Source: JBDIVL01 sp039794405 (GTDB lineage: Bacteria > Planctomycetota > Brocadiia > Brocadiales > Brocadiaceae). From it: a stretch of 64,000 nt of DNA. Positions within the stretch are counted from its first letter, which is position 1, and the number at the start of each line of letters is the position of its first letter. The position numbers and the translations under genes were made by a program. The notes under the pieces are model-generated. The model searched no databases, was not told where the DNA came from, and saw only the letters and a program-made list of their open reading frames with translations. The stretch covers positions 1 to 64,000 of the forward strand of contig JBDIVL010000023.1 in assembly GCA_039794405.1 (NCBI GenBank). The letters run 5' to 3'. Of the stretch, positions 56,135-64,000 are shown piece by piece.

Positions 56135-56255
56135 TATCCGAAAACAAAAATTACCATTCCGGATGAAGCAAAGCAGAATGAGGAATCTTTTTTCTGTGCA
56201 TAAAGAGATTCCCCGCTCCTTCGTCACTTGAAACGATACCTTAGGTTTTTCGGAT
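56135..56255. repeat. MITE-like element, family C, copy 2
   Basis: TATCCGAAAAC at one end and GTTTTTCGGAT at the other are inverted ends; inside are CATTCCGGATGAAGC with AAAGCAGAATGAGGAATC and GATTCCCCGCTCCTTCG. Matches the block order at 39106-39266. It lies in the 473-bp gap 55817-56290, where I saw no gene. Confidence 0.7.
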
Positions 56256-56290
56256 TAAGAGAATTATAATAACTCAAATTTCTCTATCTC

Positions 56291-56701
56291 TTATCGTATG
56301 TTGCAGGAGTTTAGGAGTTTTCTCAACTTTTCAGGTACAGAGGTAGGTTTGCGGCTGGCATTGAGACATGCGAGTTTTGCAAAACCTTCAGCGATAAGGT
56401 TATTATCACCTTCACGAACAATTTTATAGCTGAATTTCACGGTTGCGTGTTTTAGTTCTGAAACCCACGATTGAATAATCAGGACATCATCATAATGAGC
56501 AGGTGAACGATATCGGCAATAGGTTTCAGTAACCGGAAAGTAAATCTGTTCTTTTTCCAATTCTGCGTATGGTAATCCAAGATTTCTCAAAAATTCTGTC
56601 CGACCCATCTCGAAGTAAACAAAAAAATTGGCATAGTAAACAATACCCATCTGGTCCGTTTCCTGGTAACGAATACGTGTTTTGATTTCATGAATATTCA
56701 T
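56291..56701 (-). CDS. 4-hydroxybenzoyl-CoA thioesterase-family protein (YbgC-like)
   Basis: 136 residues from the ATG at 56701, which has AGGAGGTG 11 nt upstream; a longer frame starts 12 codons earlier. Hotdog fold with the family signature RYQETDQMGIVYYANFFVYFEMGRTEFLRNLG, including catalytic Asp of the TDQMGxVYYAN segment. Hydrolyses short or medium acyl-CoA or other thioesters. Not in an operon with tol-pal here. Confidence 0.9.
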   Translation of the reverse strand: MNIHEIKTRIRYQETDQMGIVYYANFFVYFEMGRTEFLRNLGLPYAELEKEQIYFPVTETYCRYRSPAHYDDVLIIQSWVSELKHATVKFSYKIVREGDNNLIAEGFAKLACLNASRKPTSVPEKLRKLLNSCNIR

Positions 56702-56881
56702 TTGAAAATATTCACCTCCTGAGTTCCTTTCAATCAAGGAAAATAAAAGGCAATGGCACCGTTAAAGGTACGAAGAGTATGGGGAAAAAACTCGATAAGA
56801 AGCCGGAAGTTAGAGGTCGGAAATCCAACTTCTAACCTCCATTTTCCAATACACCTGCAATCCCGGCACTCTCATAATACG

Positions 56882-56920
56882 TAAAAAGAAAAAGGCACGA
56901 TTTCTTAAAACCGTGCCTTT
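56882..56920 (-). terminator. Rho-independent terminator of the acs cluster
   Basis: On the minus strand AAAGGCACGG, a short loop, CGTGCCTTT followed by TTCTTTTT. It is 71 nt after the acsE stop codon. Confidence 0.88.
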
Positions 56921-56990
56921 CTAAAGACAACAAGCCTACTGCAAAAACGTAAAATATGTAGAGAAAATACGAAATGTAAAAACAGATAGA

Positions 56991-57776
56991 TTACTTTCTG
57001 CATGCAGTGAGATAAGAATCGCTGTAAACATGTTGATTCATAATAATCTCCGCTGTTAATGCAGCATCCATAAGATCCTTATCGAGAACATCCATCACGG
57101 CGGCATCTAATCCATATGAAATACCCATTGTCATAAATATTCTCGCTAAGAGTTTTTTTTCCTTCGTACCCTGTGAAAAATTGCTCAGTCCCACGTTCCT
57201 GTGTGGAGGCGGATCAGAAATCATTTTAATCTGGTTGAAAATATCGAACATGAGTGCTGGCTGCTTTTGATCCACATTAATAGGAAAGAGTACAGGATCG
57301 ATATAGATTTTCGATAACTCGAACTCATGCTCCAATGCCTTTTCTACAATTTTCATGGCAATCTCCATGCGGCGCTCGACATCTTGAGGAATACCGCATT
57401 TATCCATCGTAAGGCATATTAATGAGGCATTATAATCTTTAGCCAGAGACATATACCGGTCTAATTCTTCAGGATCACCCTTTGAGGAATTGATCAACAC
57501 CTCATTCTTAATCACCGATAAACCCGCCTTCACTACATCAAATTTCTGGCTGTCAATAGCAATGGGCGTCTTTACTGTATCTTGAATAACTTCAATCATC
57601 CATTTCATTGCCCCGGCAGGATCAGCCGCAGCAGTACCAACATTTACATCCAGAAAACTTGCTCCTGCCTCCGTTTGTTTTATTGCAAGTTCTTTAATAG
57701 CCTTCGGATCCTTATTCTTTATGGCCTCCCGTACGTCTTTAAACATACCGTTGATACGTTCAGCTATGGAAATCAT
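56991..57776 (-). CDS. acsE: Methyltetrahydrofolate:corrinoid/iron-sulfur protein methyltransferase
   Basis: 261 residues, normal length. Moves the methyl group from methyl-THF to the cobalt of the corrinoid iron-sulfur protein in the Wood-Ljungdahl pathway. TIM-barrel landmarks: IAERINGMFKD, GASFLDVNVGTAAAD, IDSQKFDVVKAGL, INSSKGD, LTMDKCGIP, IDPVLFP and VGLSNFSQG, plus GLDAAVMD. Last gene of the acs cluster, 123 nt after acsD and followed by a terminator. Confidence 0.95.
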   Translation of the reverse strand: MISIAERINGMFKDVREAIKNKDPKAIKELAIKQTEAGASFLDVNVGTAAADPAGAMKWMIEVIQDTVKTPIAIDSQKFDVVKAGLSVIKNEVLINSSKGDPEELDRYMSLAKDYNASLICLTMDKCGIPQDVERRMEIAMKIVEKALEHEFELSKIYIDPVLFPINVDQKQPALMFDIFNQIKMISDPPPHRNVGLSNFSQGTKEKKLLARIFMTMGISYGLDAAVMDVLDKDLMDAALTAEIIMNQHVYSDSYLTACRK

Positions 57777-57899
57777 CGTATGTTTACCCTTTCTTTATTA
57801 TAAGTTATGATATTTCAACTCACCACAAAGGCACAAAGAGCGCAAAGTACTAAAAAATTGCAGGGTCACATGCATCTTTGCGGTGAACTACACACTTTT

Positions 57900-58859
57900 T
57901 TAATATAAACGTTCAATACATCTTTTTACTGCAGCAACAGCCCTGGGATGATTCATACGAATAATATCGGCACCCGATTGCAAAAGACTAACCGCTGTAA
58001 TGGTTTCCCACAAAGGTCCTCTTTCCTCTCTCGTACCCCATTGCGGGGCATCGCTATCCCCTGACTTTGCTTCTTTTGATCGCCATGATTCATGCCCAAC
58101 ATCGCAAATTACAGGCATGGACATCATCCTATCACCGGTAAGCGCAGCTAACCGCTCACGTTCCTGAATTGAGTATGTGTACTCCAGACCATAACCTAGG
58201 GCTCCGGTCGATTGGAACATAACGATTCGATTAAGAGGGAAGTCCATTTCAGACACAAGAATATTAACCTGTTTTCCTATATTAATATCTACAGGTGCCA
58301 TGGTAATTATGCAATGTCCGTCTGCCAGGCATGTAGCGGTAAGTGTCTTATAATTGTCCTGAGTTACAATCCCCATCAAGCAGTTTTCTCCTTTGGCAGC
58401 CTGGCTTACCTTGGGCATCACTTCATTGTCCTTTTCATCATGCTCACATCCCCAGATAATCAAAGGTACATCTACCGCTGTAAGGACCGATTTTACCGTT
58501 TTTACTGTATCTTCAACACTCTTATTCCCTTTATCCGGGTGAACCCCATCCAGCTTGAGACAAATTAAATCTGCTCCGTACTGCTCAACACACTTTTTTG
58601 CCCACTGTGCCGGATTACTGAGAACATCGGCAAATGGTTTCATCAAGGTCTCGTTCCAGTCATCAGGCGGTGTATCATAAACATCCATTGCAACTACTGG
58701 TTTATGGCCGGGATTGCCCTCGAAGTCCATGAAGGGAATACATTTTGAACCCCCGATGGTAATCGTCTTCCCCCGGCTGCCTCCCTTATCCTTCGTGGCA
58801 CCAAGGGTAATTTCATTAACACTGCCCGTCCACTTATCAGCTACATTTGGTATTTCCAT
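57900..58859 (-). CDS. acsD: Corrinoid/iron-sulfur protein small subunit
   Basis: About 319 residues from ATG 58859, with GGGAG 11 nt upstream (a TTG 18 nt upstream is also open). Barrel-type subunit that with AcsC forms the corrinoid protein carrying the methyl group to acetyl-CoA synthase. Motifs: ITLGATKDKGGSRGKTITIGGS, DVYDTPPDDW, ADLICLKLDGVHPD, IWGCEHDEKD and GLEYTYSIQERERLAAL. Located between a Uma2-type remnant and acsE. Confidence 0.94.
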   Translation of the reverse strand: MEIPNVADKWTGSVNEITLGATKDKGGSRGKTITIGGSKCIPFMDFEGNPGHKPVVAMDVYDTPPDDWNETLMKPFADVLSNPAQWAKKCVEQYGADLICLKLDGVHPDKGNKSVEDTVKTVKSVLTAVDVPLIIWGCEHDEKDNEVMPKVSQAAKGENCLMGIVTQDNYKTLTATCLADGHCIITMAPVDINIGKQVNILVSEMDFPLNRIVMFQSTGALGYGLEYTYSIQERERLAALTGDRMMSMPVICDVGHESWRSKEAKSGDSDAPQWGTREERGPLWETITAVSLLQSGADIIRMNHPRAVAAVKRCIERLY

Positions 58860-58896
58860 ATTAACGCAATCTCCCAACTCATTTTATACTGAAAAC

Positions 58897-59094
58897 TTAA
58901 TCACAGAAAACCTCTTTTATATTTACTTCTAAACTTTTTATTATCTGCGGCTTTACTGTACCTTCTATTTCAAATATCTTATATCGATTATTTTCGAGCG
59001 TATATACTTGCATAGTCTTTTCTTCCGGAAGCACAACAATGAACGGTTTAAACAATTTAAGCTGTTTAAATGGCTTTGTGATAGACACTTTCAC
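58897..59094 (-). pseudogene. Truncated Uma2-type protein remnant
   Basis: 65 residues that correspond to the C-terminal end of Uma2/PDDEXK-like proteins (IVVLPEEKTMQVYTLENNRYKIFE, then SLEVNIKEVF). The N-terminal nuclease core with its acidic residues is absent, and only about 40 bp separate it from cooC, so it is not a complete gene. It interrupts the otherwise tight acs cluster. The match is by pattern only. Confidence 0.5.
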
Positions 59095-59135
59095 CGTTCA
59101 CAAACTCAGGACAGGTTTAACCCATCCTACATTAT

Positions 59136-59927
59136 CTAAATATGGCCGGCAACATCCTTCTCGATCATGCTTGCTGGTAAATGCATTTGTAAGAATTTAC
59201 CTAATTTTTGATATAATTCATTCTCACGTGAAATTTCAAATACAGAAGCCCCGCATGCTGCTGTATCATATATCTCCTGGTCAAATGGGAATATGGCAGA
59301 TACTTCGATTCCCAAACTCTGCAATTTTTGCTGGAGATTTTCATGGATGCCATTCCTAGGTACCCGGTTTAATATGCATAATTTTTTCTTGATCGTAACC
59401 GGAAGTGAATCGGCTAATTTCAGAATTCGTTGTATCGTCAATGCACCTACGATCGTTGGTTCGCTTACCACCATTAAGAGGTCCACATTATTAGTGGTCC
59501 TGCGGGAAAGGTGTTCCATACCGGCCTCATTATCCGTTACAATACAAGGATATGTTGTCCCTACCTTATCGAGATATTTCCGCAAGAGATTATTCACATA
59601 GCAATAGCACTTTGGACCTTCAGGCCTTCCCATCGTTAAAAGATCAAATTTTTCCGTTTCGATAATAGATTCCTCGATAGCATATTCAATATATCTCTCC
59701 TTAGACATCCCGGAAAAATCTACCTTTTTTTCTACAACATCTTCACGGATATCGGCAACGGTACTCTGAATGTGCAATCCAAGCAATGCACCTAAAGAGG
59801 CGTTGGGGTCAGCATCGACAGCCGATACAGGTTTGCCAAGTTCTTCAGTAATATATCTGATAATAAGAGCGGAAAGAGTTGATTTTCCTGTTCCACCTTT
59901 TCCTGCTACTGCGATACTAAAAGCCAT
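59136..59927 (-). CDS. cooC: CooC/AcsF-type nickel-insertion ATPase
   Basis: 263 residues of the SIMIBI class. Deviant Walker A GKGGTGKST (9-17), switch DADPNASLG, a CxC motif (Cys107, Cys109 in KCYCYVNN) that binds nickel or zinc at the dimer interface, and DNEAGMEHLSRRTT. Matures CO dehydrogenase or acetyl-CoA synthase by ATP-driven nickel delivery. Position between acsV and acsD supports this. It follows acsV after 15 nt. Confidence 0.92.
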   Translation of the reverse strand: MAFSIAVAGKGGTGKSTLSALIIRYITEELGKPVSAVDADPNASLGALLGLHIQSTVADIREDVVEKKVDFSGMSKERYIEYAIEESIIETEKFDLLTMGRPEGPKCYCYVNNLLRKYLDKVGTTYPCIVTDNEAGMEHLSRRTTNNVDLLMVVSEPTIVGALTIQRILKLADSLPVTIKKKLCILNRVPRNGIHENLQQKLQSLGIEVSAIFPFDQEIYDTAACGASVFEISRENELYQKLGKFLQMHLPASMIEKDVAGHI

Positions 59928-59942
59928 GCAAAACCCTCATAA

Positions 59943-61871
59943 TTATAAAGTTTTTAACTCCTCGGCCACTGACGGAAATTTTTCAATATTGGTATGTGGC
60001 AAAAAATTTGCCGATACATACTCTTCCATATATTTATTGTTACTCATCAGATCAAAATATGTCATCCTGGAGGCAATTGTCTTTGCAACTTCATAGGCAT
60101 CTTTCGAAAACAAGGACATCTTTGCACCAATTACCGAGGTATTACCTACAAATTGAACTTTTGAAATGGAAATATCAGGAAGCATTCCAATCGTAATAGC
60201 ACTCCGTATATCCAGATAATTACCAAATCCTCCTGCAAGGTATAACTGCTCGATATCATCTACACTCATACCCATGGATTCTATCAACGTAGAAATAGCC
60301 GAATAAATCGCAGCCTTTGAACGTATCAGATTTTGAATATCGGCCTGCGTAATCACAAGGTCCTTTTTCGTGGCGGTTTTGGACTTTTCTACGAGAATAA
60401 ATTCATATCCATTATCTGTTTTTCTCAGGCGATTAGTATCTATCCCTTTCTGAAAATTTCCTGTCCTGTCTATAACTCCACTTCTAACCAGATTGGCCAG
60501 GCAGTCCAATAACCCCGATCCGCATATTCCACTTGGGGGAGCATCGCCAATCGTCTTGCAAACGACATCAAAATCCTTTGTGATCTTTACTTTTTCTATA
60601 GCCCCTTTTGCTGCACGCATCCCGCATGAAATACCACTACCTTCAAAGGAAGGGCCTGCGGATGCCGAACAGCAGACCATCCAATCCTTATTACCCAGTA
60701 CAATCTCACCATTCGTTCCTATATCAATGAGAACCGATAGTACATCGGCATTATCCAAACGAATGGACAGGACACCAGAAGAAATGTCACCACCCACATA
60801 CGCACCAACACAGGGCAGTGTATAAAGTAAACCATGGCTATTAATTTTTATCCCTATCTCATCTGCCTTGATCGGAGGAACAAAACTAGCCGAAGGAAGA
60901 TATGGTTCTCTTCTGATATTTGTAGGATCCAAACCCAGGAGAAAATGTGTCATTACGGTATTTCCAGCACAAACAACAGCATTAATGTCATGAATATTGA
61001 GTTTATTCCTTTTTACCAGTGTGGATATCAGATGATTAATATCTTCAATCAATACCTCTTGCATAATTTCCATTGCATCATGCTGTTCTGCATAAATAAT
61101 CCGCTGGATATAATCATCCCCATACTTAATCTGAGAATTATAGGTAGCTTCAACATCAATTGTTTCTGCGGTTGATAGATTAAGAAGATGGGCTACCACG
61201 GTGGTTGTACCCACATCTACCGCAACACCATAACTATTTGTACTAACGTCCCCCAGTTGTACCTCAAGAATCTCAACAAAAGAGTTCCGGTAACCGAGAG
61301 TTGCAGTAACCATCCATTTACTATTTCTCAAAAGGTTTGGTAAATGTTTTAAAACAGCAAAATTCGCCGTAAGTTTTTCCAGTGAGATACCCGTCTTCAC
61401 CATAATACCCTGACAAAGTCTTTCATAATCTGCCATACTGTCATCCAAGTCAGGGGGTGACAATTCAAGATATACCTTGCTCACTAATGGATTTTGTTGA
61501 AACTGTTCGGCCCCCAAACTAACCGCTGCTTGTGAGCCAGGGAATTGCGGATAATCACTTACAAGGATCTGGCTTTTGTCTAACCTGGATTCTTCGGGTA
61601 TTACAACCTCCAGATCCCCCATTACCTTTGTCCTACAGGCAAGGACATATCCCTTTTCCACATCTGATCGGGAGATATGGGTAGTAGGCATACTATCTAC
61701 CCTGCCACTATTCAGGATAACCTTACATTTACCGCAGGTACCATCACCACCGCAAAGGGCATTAATAAATAAATCCCCTTTGTAAGACGCATCCAGGATA
61801 GTTTTATCCTTTTCGATCTCTACAGTAACTTCACCAGGAAGGAAATGTACTTTATAATGTGAATTTTCCAA
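59943..61871 (-). CDS. acsV: Reductive activator of the corrinoid/iron-sulfur protein
   Basis: 642 residues. N-terminal [2Fe-2S] ferredoxin domain (Cys40, Cys46, Cys49, Cys79 in CGGDGTCGKC and LACR), then an ASKHA-type ATPase: VDVGTTTVVAHLLNL, IDIGTNGEIVLG, SASAGPSFEGSG, LYLAGGFGNYLD. Reduces inactive Co(II) corrinoid to Co(I) using ATP. TTG start without a Shine-Dalgarno. In the cluster it lies between acsC and cooC, as expected. Confidence 0.94.
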   Translation of the reverse strand: MENSHYKVHFLPGEVTVEIEKDKTILDASYKGDLFINALCGGDGTCGKCKVILNSGRVDSMPTTHISRSDVEKGYVLACRTKVMGDLEVVIPEESRLDKSQILVSDYPQFPGSQAAVSLGAEQFQQNPLVSKVYLELSPPDLDDSMADYERLCQGIMVKTGISLEKLTANFAVLKHLPNLLRNSKWMVTATLGYRNSFVEILEVQLGDVSTNSYGVAVDVGTTTVVAHLLNLSTAETIDVEATYNSQIKYGDDYIQRIIYAEQHDAMEIMQEVLIEDINHLISTLVKRNKLNIHDINAVVCAGNTVMTHFLLGLDPTNIRREPYLPSASFVPPIKADEIGIKINSHGLLYTLPCVGAYVGGDISSGVLSIRLDNADVLSVLIDIGTNGEIVLGNKDWMVCCSASAGPSFEGSGISCGMRAAKGAIEKVKITKDFDVVCKTIGDAPPSGICGSGLLDCLANLVRSGVIDRTGNFQKGIDTNRLRKTDNGYEFILVEKSKTATKKDLVITQADIQNLIRSKAAIYSAISTLIESMGMSVDDIEQLYLAGGFGNYLDIRSAITIGMLPDISISKVQFVGNTSVIGAKMSLFSKDAYEVAKTIASRMTYFDLMSNNKYMEEYVSANFLPHTNIEKFPSVAEELKTL

Positions 61872-62032
61872 TGTTATTTTTTAAAAATAAGATTTATTAT
61901 GAAAAACATAAAATATACGTATTCAACTTTAATAGAATTATGTTAAGTTTATAGCTGACCGGATACCTCGTATGCATTTAAGCTCCCGGGTAGATTCACT
62001 TCCCGTTTATCCACCCTACCACAGTTACTGTA

Positions 62033-63373
62033 TTAAGTCCGCCATACGGTTTTCAAATAAGAAGGAAGCCCTGATGCCTCCCTTGGCCCAACAAGAATTT
62101 CCCATCCAAGGGTCTCCTGCAGCTTTCCGGACATCACGGCCACAAGCCCCGGAATAATGAGCTTTCTGTGCTTTACTTTTTCTTCTACCTTAGCGTCTGC
62201 CATCGCCTTGGCCACGACTTTATCGTTGAGTTTATCGCCGGAATATGCAGTTAACACTGAAGTTCCACCCGTATCTACTGACAAGATGAATGCAGGGACA
62301 CGGCTTCCCTCAACCTCACCTTCAACTGTATAATAAGTAAGCGAGAAGTTTGTTGTAAACAGCACGGGAGAATCCTCTTTAACATCGCCCACGGCATACA
62401 ATTTCGGCTCAACCTGGATTGGTTTTTGTGGATCAGTAAAGACGTTTGCCCTTGCAGTAAGTAACGGCATAATACCCCAGGGCTCACAGATATTAACTGC
62501 AACAATACCCGCATATTTAAGCAGATACGTACTTGCAAGCGAGGCTTCCTGGAATGGGTCGTTATCGGAAACAAAGGTAATCATTGGAAAACCAACGGCA
62601 CGGAAGTTTTTCTTTAAAGCTGCCCTTCTTACCTTTGTCAATTTCTGAAGCACCTCTTTTGGATTATCACCGCCAACATCCAGCATAATCTCTTCAACAC
62701 CTACCTTCTTCACCCGTTCTGCAAGGTCTGCAAGTTGTTCTAACGTTGACGCAGTAATGGCGATCGGACAATTTTTCTCTTTGGCCAACGCTGCCATGGC
62801 CTCGCAGTTTTCCGGATTTGCACCATGAATCAAAGGCCTCTTTTCAGCACAATTTGACAGGGCAGCCTTCATACATTCTACAGATGTGCTGCTCAGAATC
62901 ATACTAAGGTGGGTACCATCACTTACTGTCTTCGCGGCTTTAGCAAATTTTTCTGCGCTATTGCTCTTATTCATAACCGCAATCAAATCGATTTCGATTT
63001 CCGTACCAACACGGGACATTTTTAAACTATTAATCTTTTTCAGACGGTCATTAAAGGCATTATCGTGTAAATCATCCTGGATGGTAACGGCTATACCCGT
63101 AGGGTGATAAAATTTCTCCTCATGCCTGAACAATACATTTTCTTCACCGACTTCTACCTTTTTTGCGCCAGTACCGATAGTTACGAGTTTTATTGGAGGT
63201 GCAGAGGCAGCTCCTAAAGTCTTCTTTGCATCTTCACTCACATCGGGACAATCTGAGAGATTTGCCTTTTTTTGGGCTAATTGCATAGCAAACGCCAAAC
63301 ACGTTGGTCGCCCGCACTTTTTACAATTTGTTTTGGGAAGTAGTTTGTATATGTCCAGTCCGGTTAGTGCCAT
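62033..63373 (-). CDS. acsC: Corrinoid/iron-sulfur protein large subunit
   Basis: 446 residues. N-terminal [4Fe-4S] domain with Cys17, Cys20, Cys25 and Cys42 (CKKCGRPTC...DCPD), a TIM barrel, and a C-terminal corrinoid-binding region (SVDTGGTSVLTAYSGDKL, LIIPGLVAVMSGKLQETLGW). Carries the methyl group between AcsE and acetyl-CoA synthase. First gene of the acs cluster on the minus strand. 161 bp separate it from acsV. Confidence 0.95.
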   Translation of the reverse strand: MALTGLDIYKLLPKTNCKKCGRPTCLAFAMQLAQKKANLSDCPDVSEDAKKTLGAASAPPIKLVTIGTGAKKVEVGEENVLFRHEEKFYHPTGIAVTIQDDLHDNAFNDRLKKINSLKMSRVGTEIEIDLIAVMNKSNSAEKFAKAAKTVSDGTHLSMILSSTSVECMKAALSNCAEKRPLIHGANPENCEAMAALAKEKNCPIAITASTLEQLADLAERVKKVGVEEIMLDVGGDNPKEVLQKLTKVRRAALKKNFRAVGFPMITFVSDNDPFQEASLASTYLLKYAGIVAVNICEPWGIMPLLTARANVFTDPQKPIQVEPKLYAVGDVKEDSPVLFTTNFSLTYYTVEGEVEGSRVPAFILSVDTGGTSVLTAYSGDKLNDKVVAKAMADAKVEEKVKHRKLIIPGLVAVMSGKLQETLGWEILVGPREASGLPSYLKTVWRT

Positions 63374-63513
63374 TCTTTACTATCCTTTCACATGAATAAA
63401 TTTACATATCATCAAATGAAAAACCACCCATTCATTCTCCTTTGAAAAACAGAACAAACAGGTGGCTATAAAATACAGAAAATTCCCATTGATATAGGCA
63501 ACTTCCATAAAAA

Positions 63514-64000
63514 TCACGTTTTTAATTCGTCGCTCGTTCGTATAATTTTATTAACCAGTCCATATTTCTGTGCTTCTTCGGCGGACATCCAGAAATTTCT
63601 TTTTGTATCCGATTCTACTTTTCCGATGGTCTGCCCTGTTTCTGAAGAAATTAACCGGTTGATCTTTTCACGGCATTTGAGGATTTCAGTAGCTTCAATC
63701 TGAATATCAGCAGCAGTTCCATGGATGCCGGTAGAAGGCTGATGGATAAGAATACGTGCGCTCGGCAAGCTGTACCGGTTCTCTTTTCTTGCGCCAAGTA
63801 AGATGATTACAGCCGCACTGGCCACAACACCGGTACACACGGCCTTTATTTTTGGTTTGACAAACCGCATCATATCATAAATCGCAAAGCCAGCATCAGC
63901 ATCTCCACCCGGAGAATTGATAAATATCTTTATATCATCGTTACTTTCTGCTTCAAGGAGAAGGAGTTGGGTCATGATTTGCTGTGCCATTTTCTTGTTT
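63514..64000 (-). CDS. clpP: ATP-dependent Clp protease proteolytic subunit, partial
   Basis: At least 162 residues; the gene runs off the right edge, since the family has about 35 more N-terminal residues and the frame stays open past the ATG at 63990. Catalytic triad: Ser in GVVASAAVIILL (GxxAS), His in ILIHQPS and Asp in VESDTKRNFWMSAEEA. Forms the tetradecameric chamber working with ClpA/X. The GQAASM motif of many ClpPs is altered to GVVASA. Confidence 0.95.
   Translation of the reverse strand, partial: NKKMAQQIMTQLLLLEAESNDDIKIFINSPGGDADAGFAIYDMMRFVKPKIKAVCTGVVASAAVIILLGARKENRYSLPSARILIHQPSTGIHGTAADIQIEATEILKCREKINRLISSETGQTIGKVESDTKRNFWMSAEEAQKYGLVNKIIRTSDELKT

Overview
The window looks like part of a planctomycete chromosome of the anammox type (Candidatus Brocadiales, such as Kuenenia or Brocadia relatives). 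This is inferred from gene content: a Wood-Ljungdahl set (CO dehydrogenase cooS; corrinoid/iron-sulfur protein subunits acsC and acsD; methyltransferase acsE; activators acsV and cooC), siroheme decarboxylases of the alternative heme route, two periplasmic c-type cytochromes and a Bat/MoxR operon. DNA is AT-rich, many genes lack a clear Shine-Dalgarno, and TTG/GTG starts are frequent. No 16S or marker database could be consulted.

Layout. 1-10047 is one unbroken CRISPR array: 155 apparently identical 29-nt repeats and 154 complete spacers, open at the left edge, with no cas gene in the window. Several spacers are related to each other, two neighbours overlap reciprocally and imply a CCT-type PAM, and one spacer is a near-perfect palindrome. 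10.7-18.1 kb holds a trypsin-like protease, RNase HI, a metallo-beta-lactamase-fold hydrolase, a zinc ribbon, a Lon-like domain protein, an alkaline-phosphatase-superfamily protein and a VanZ-like protein. 18.6-28.5 kb has aldehyde dehydrogenase, cooS, a U32 peptidase-family protein with a Cys-rich partner, LemA, a TPM-domain protein, a nucleotidyltransferase-like protein and a coiled-coil protein. 29.0-30.9 kb is a plus-strand operon (a small siroheme/Fe-S protein, then ahbA and ahbB) behind a consensus sigma-70 promoter. 31-41.7 kb is a minus-strand housekeeping block: PII, PLD-like, nnrD, larB, tsaD, ctpA, split transketolase, tRNA-Phe, rtcA, cytochrome c and mobB.

42.1-52.0 kb is a nine-gene plus-strand moxR-DUF58-bat operon (vWA, TPR and BatD proteins) with one unrecognised gene inside. 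It is followed by a 47-residue membrane ORF, a class II cytochrome, a matrixin-type metalloprotease and a secreted DRGH nuclease. 56.3-63.4 kb contains a thioesterase and the acs cluster, transcribed acsC-acsV-cooC-acsD-acsE, ending in a good terminator. The window closes inside clpP.

Intergenic regions are full of dispersed inverted repeats and MITE-like elements belonging to at least four families. Some provide stop codons or have been absorbed into coding sequence. acsC/acsD/acsE, with acsV and cooC, would move methyl groups from methyl-THF to acetyl-CoA synthase (acsB is not in the window), and cooS would supply CO. The Bat operon probably acts at the cell envelope.
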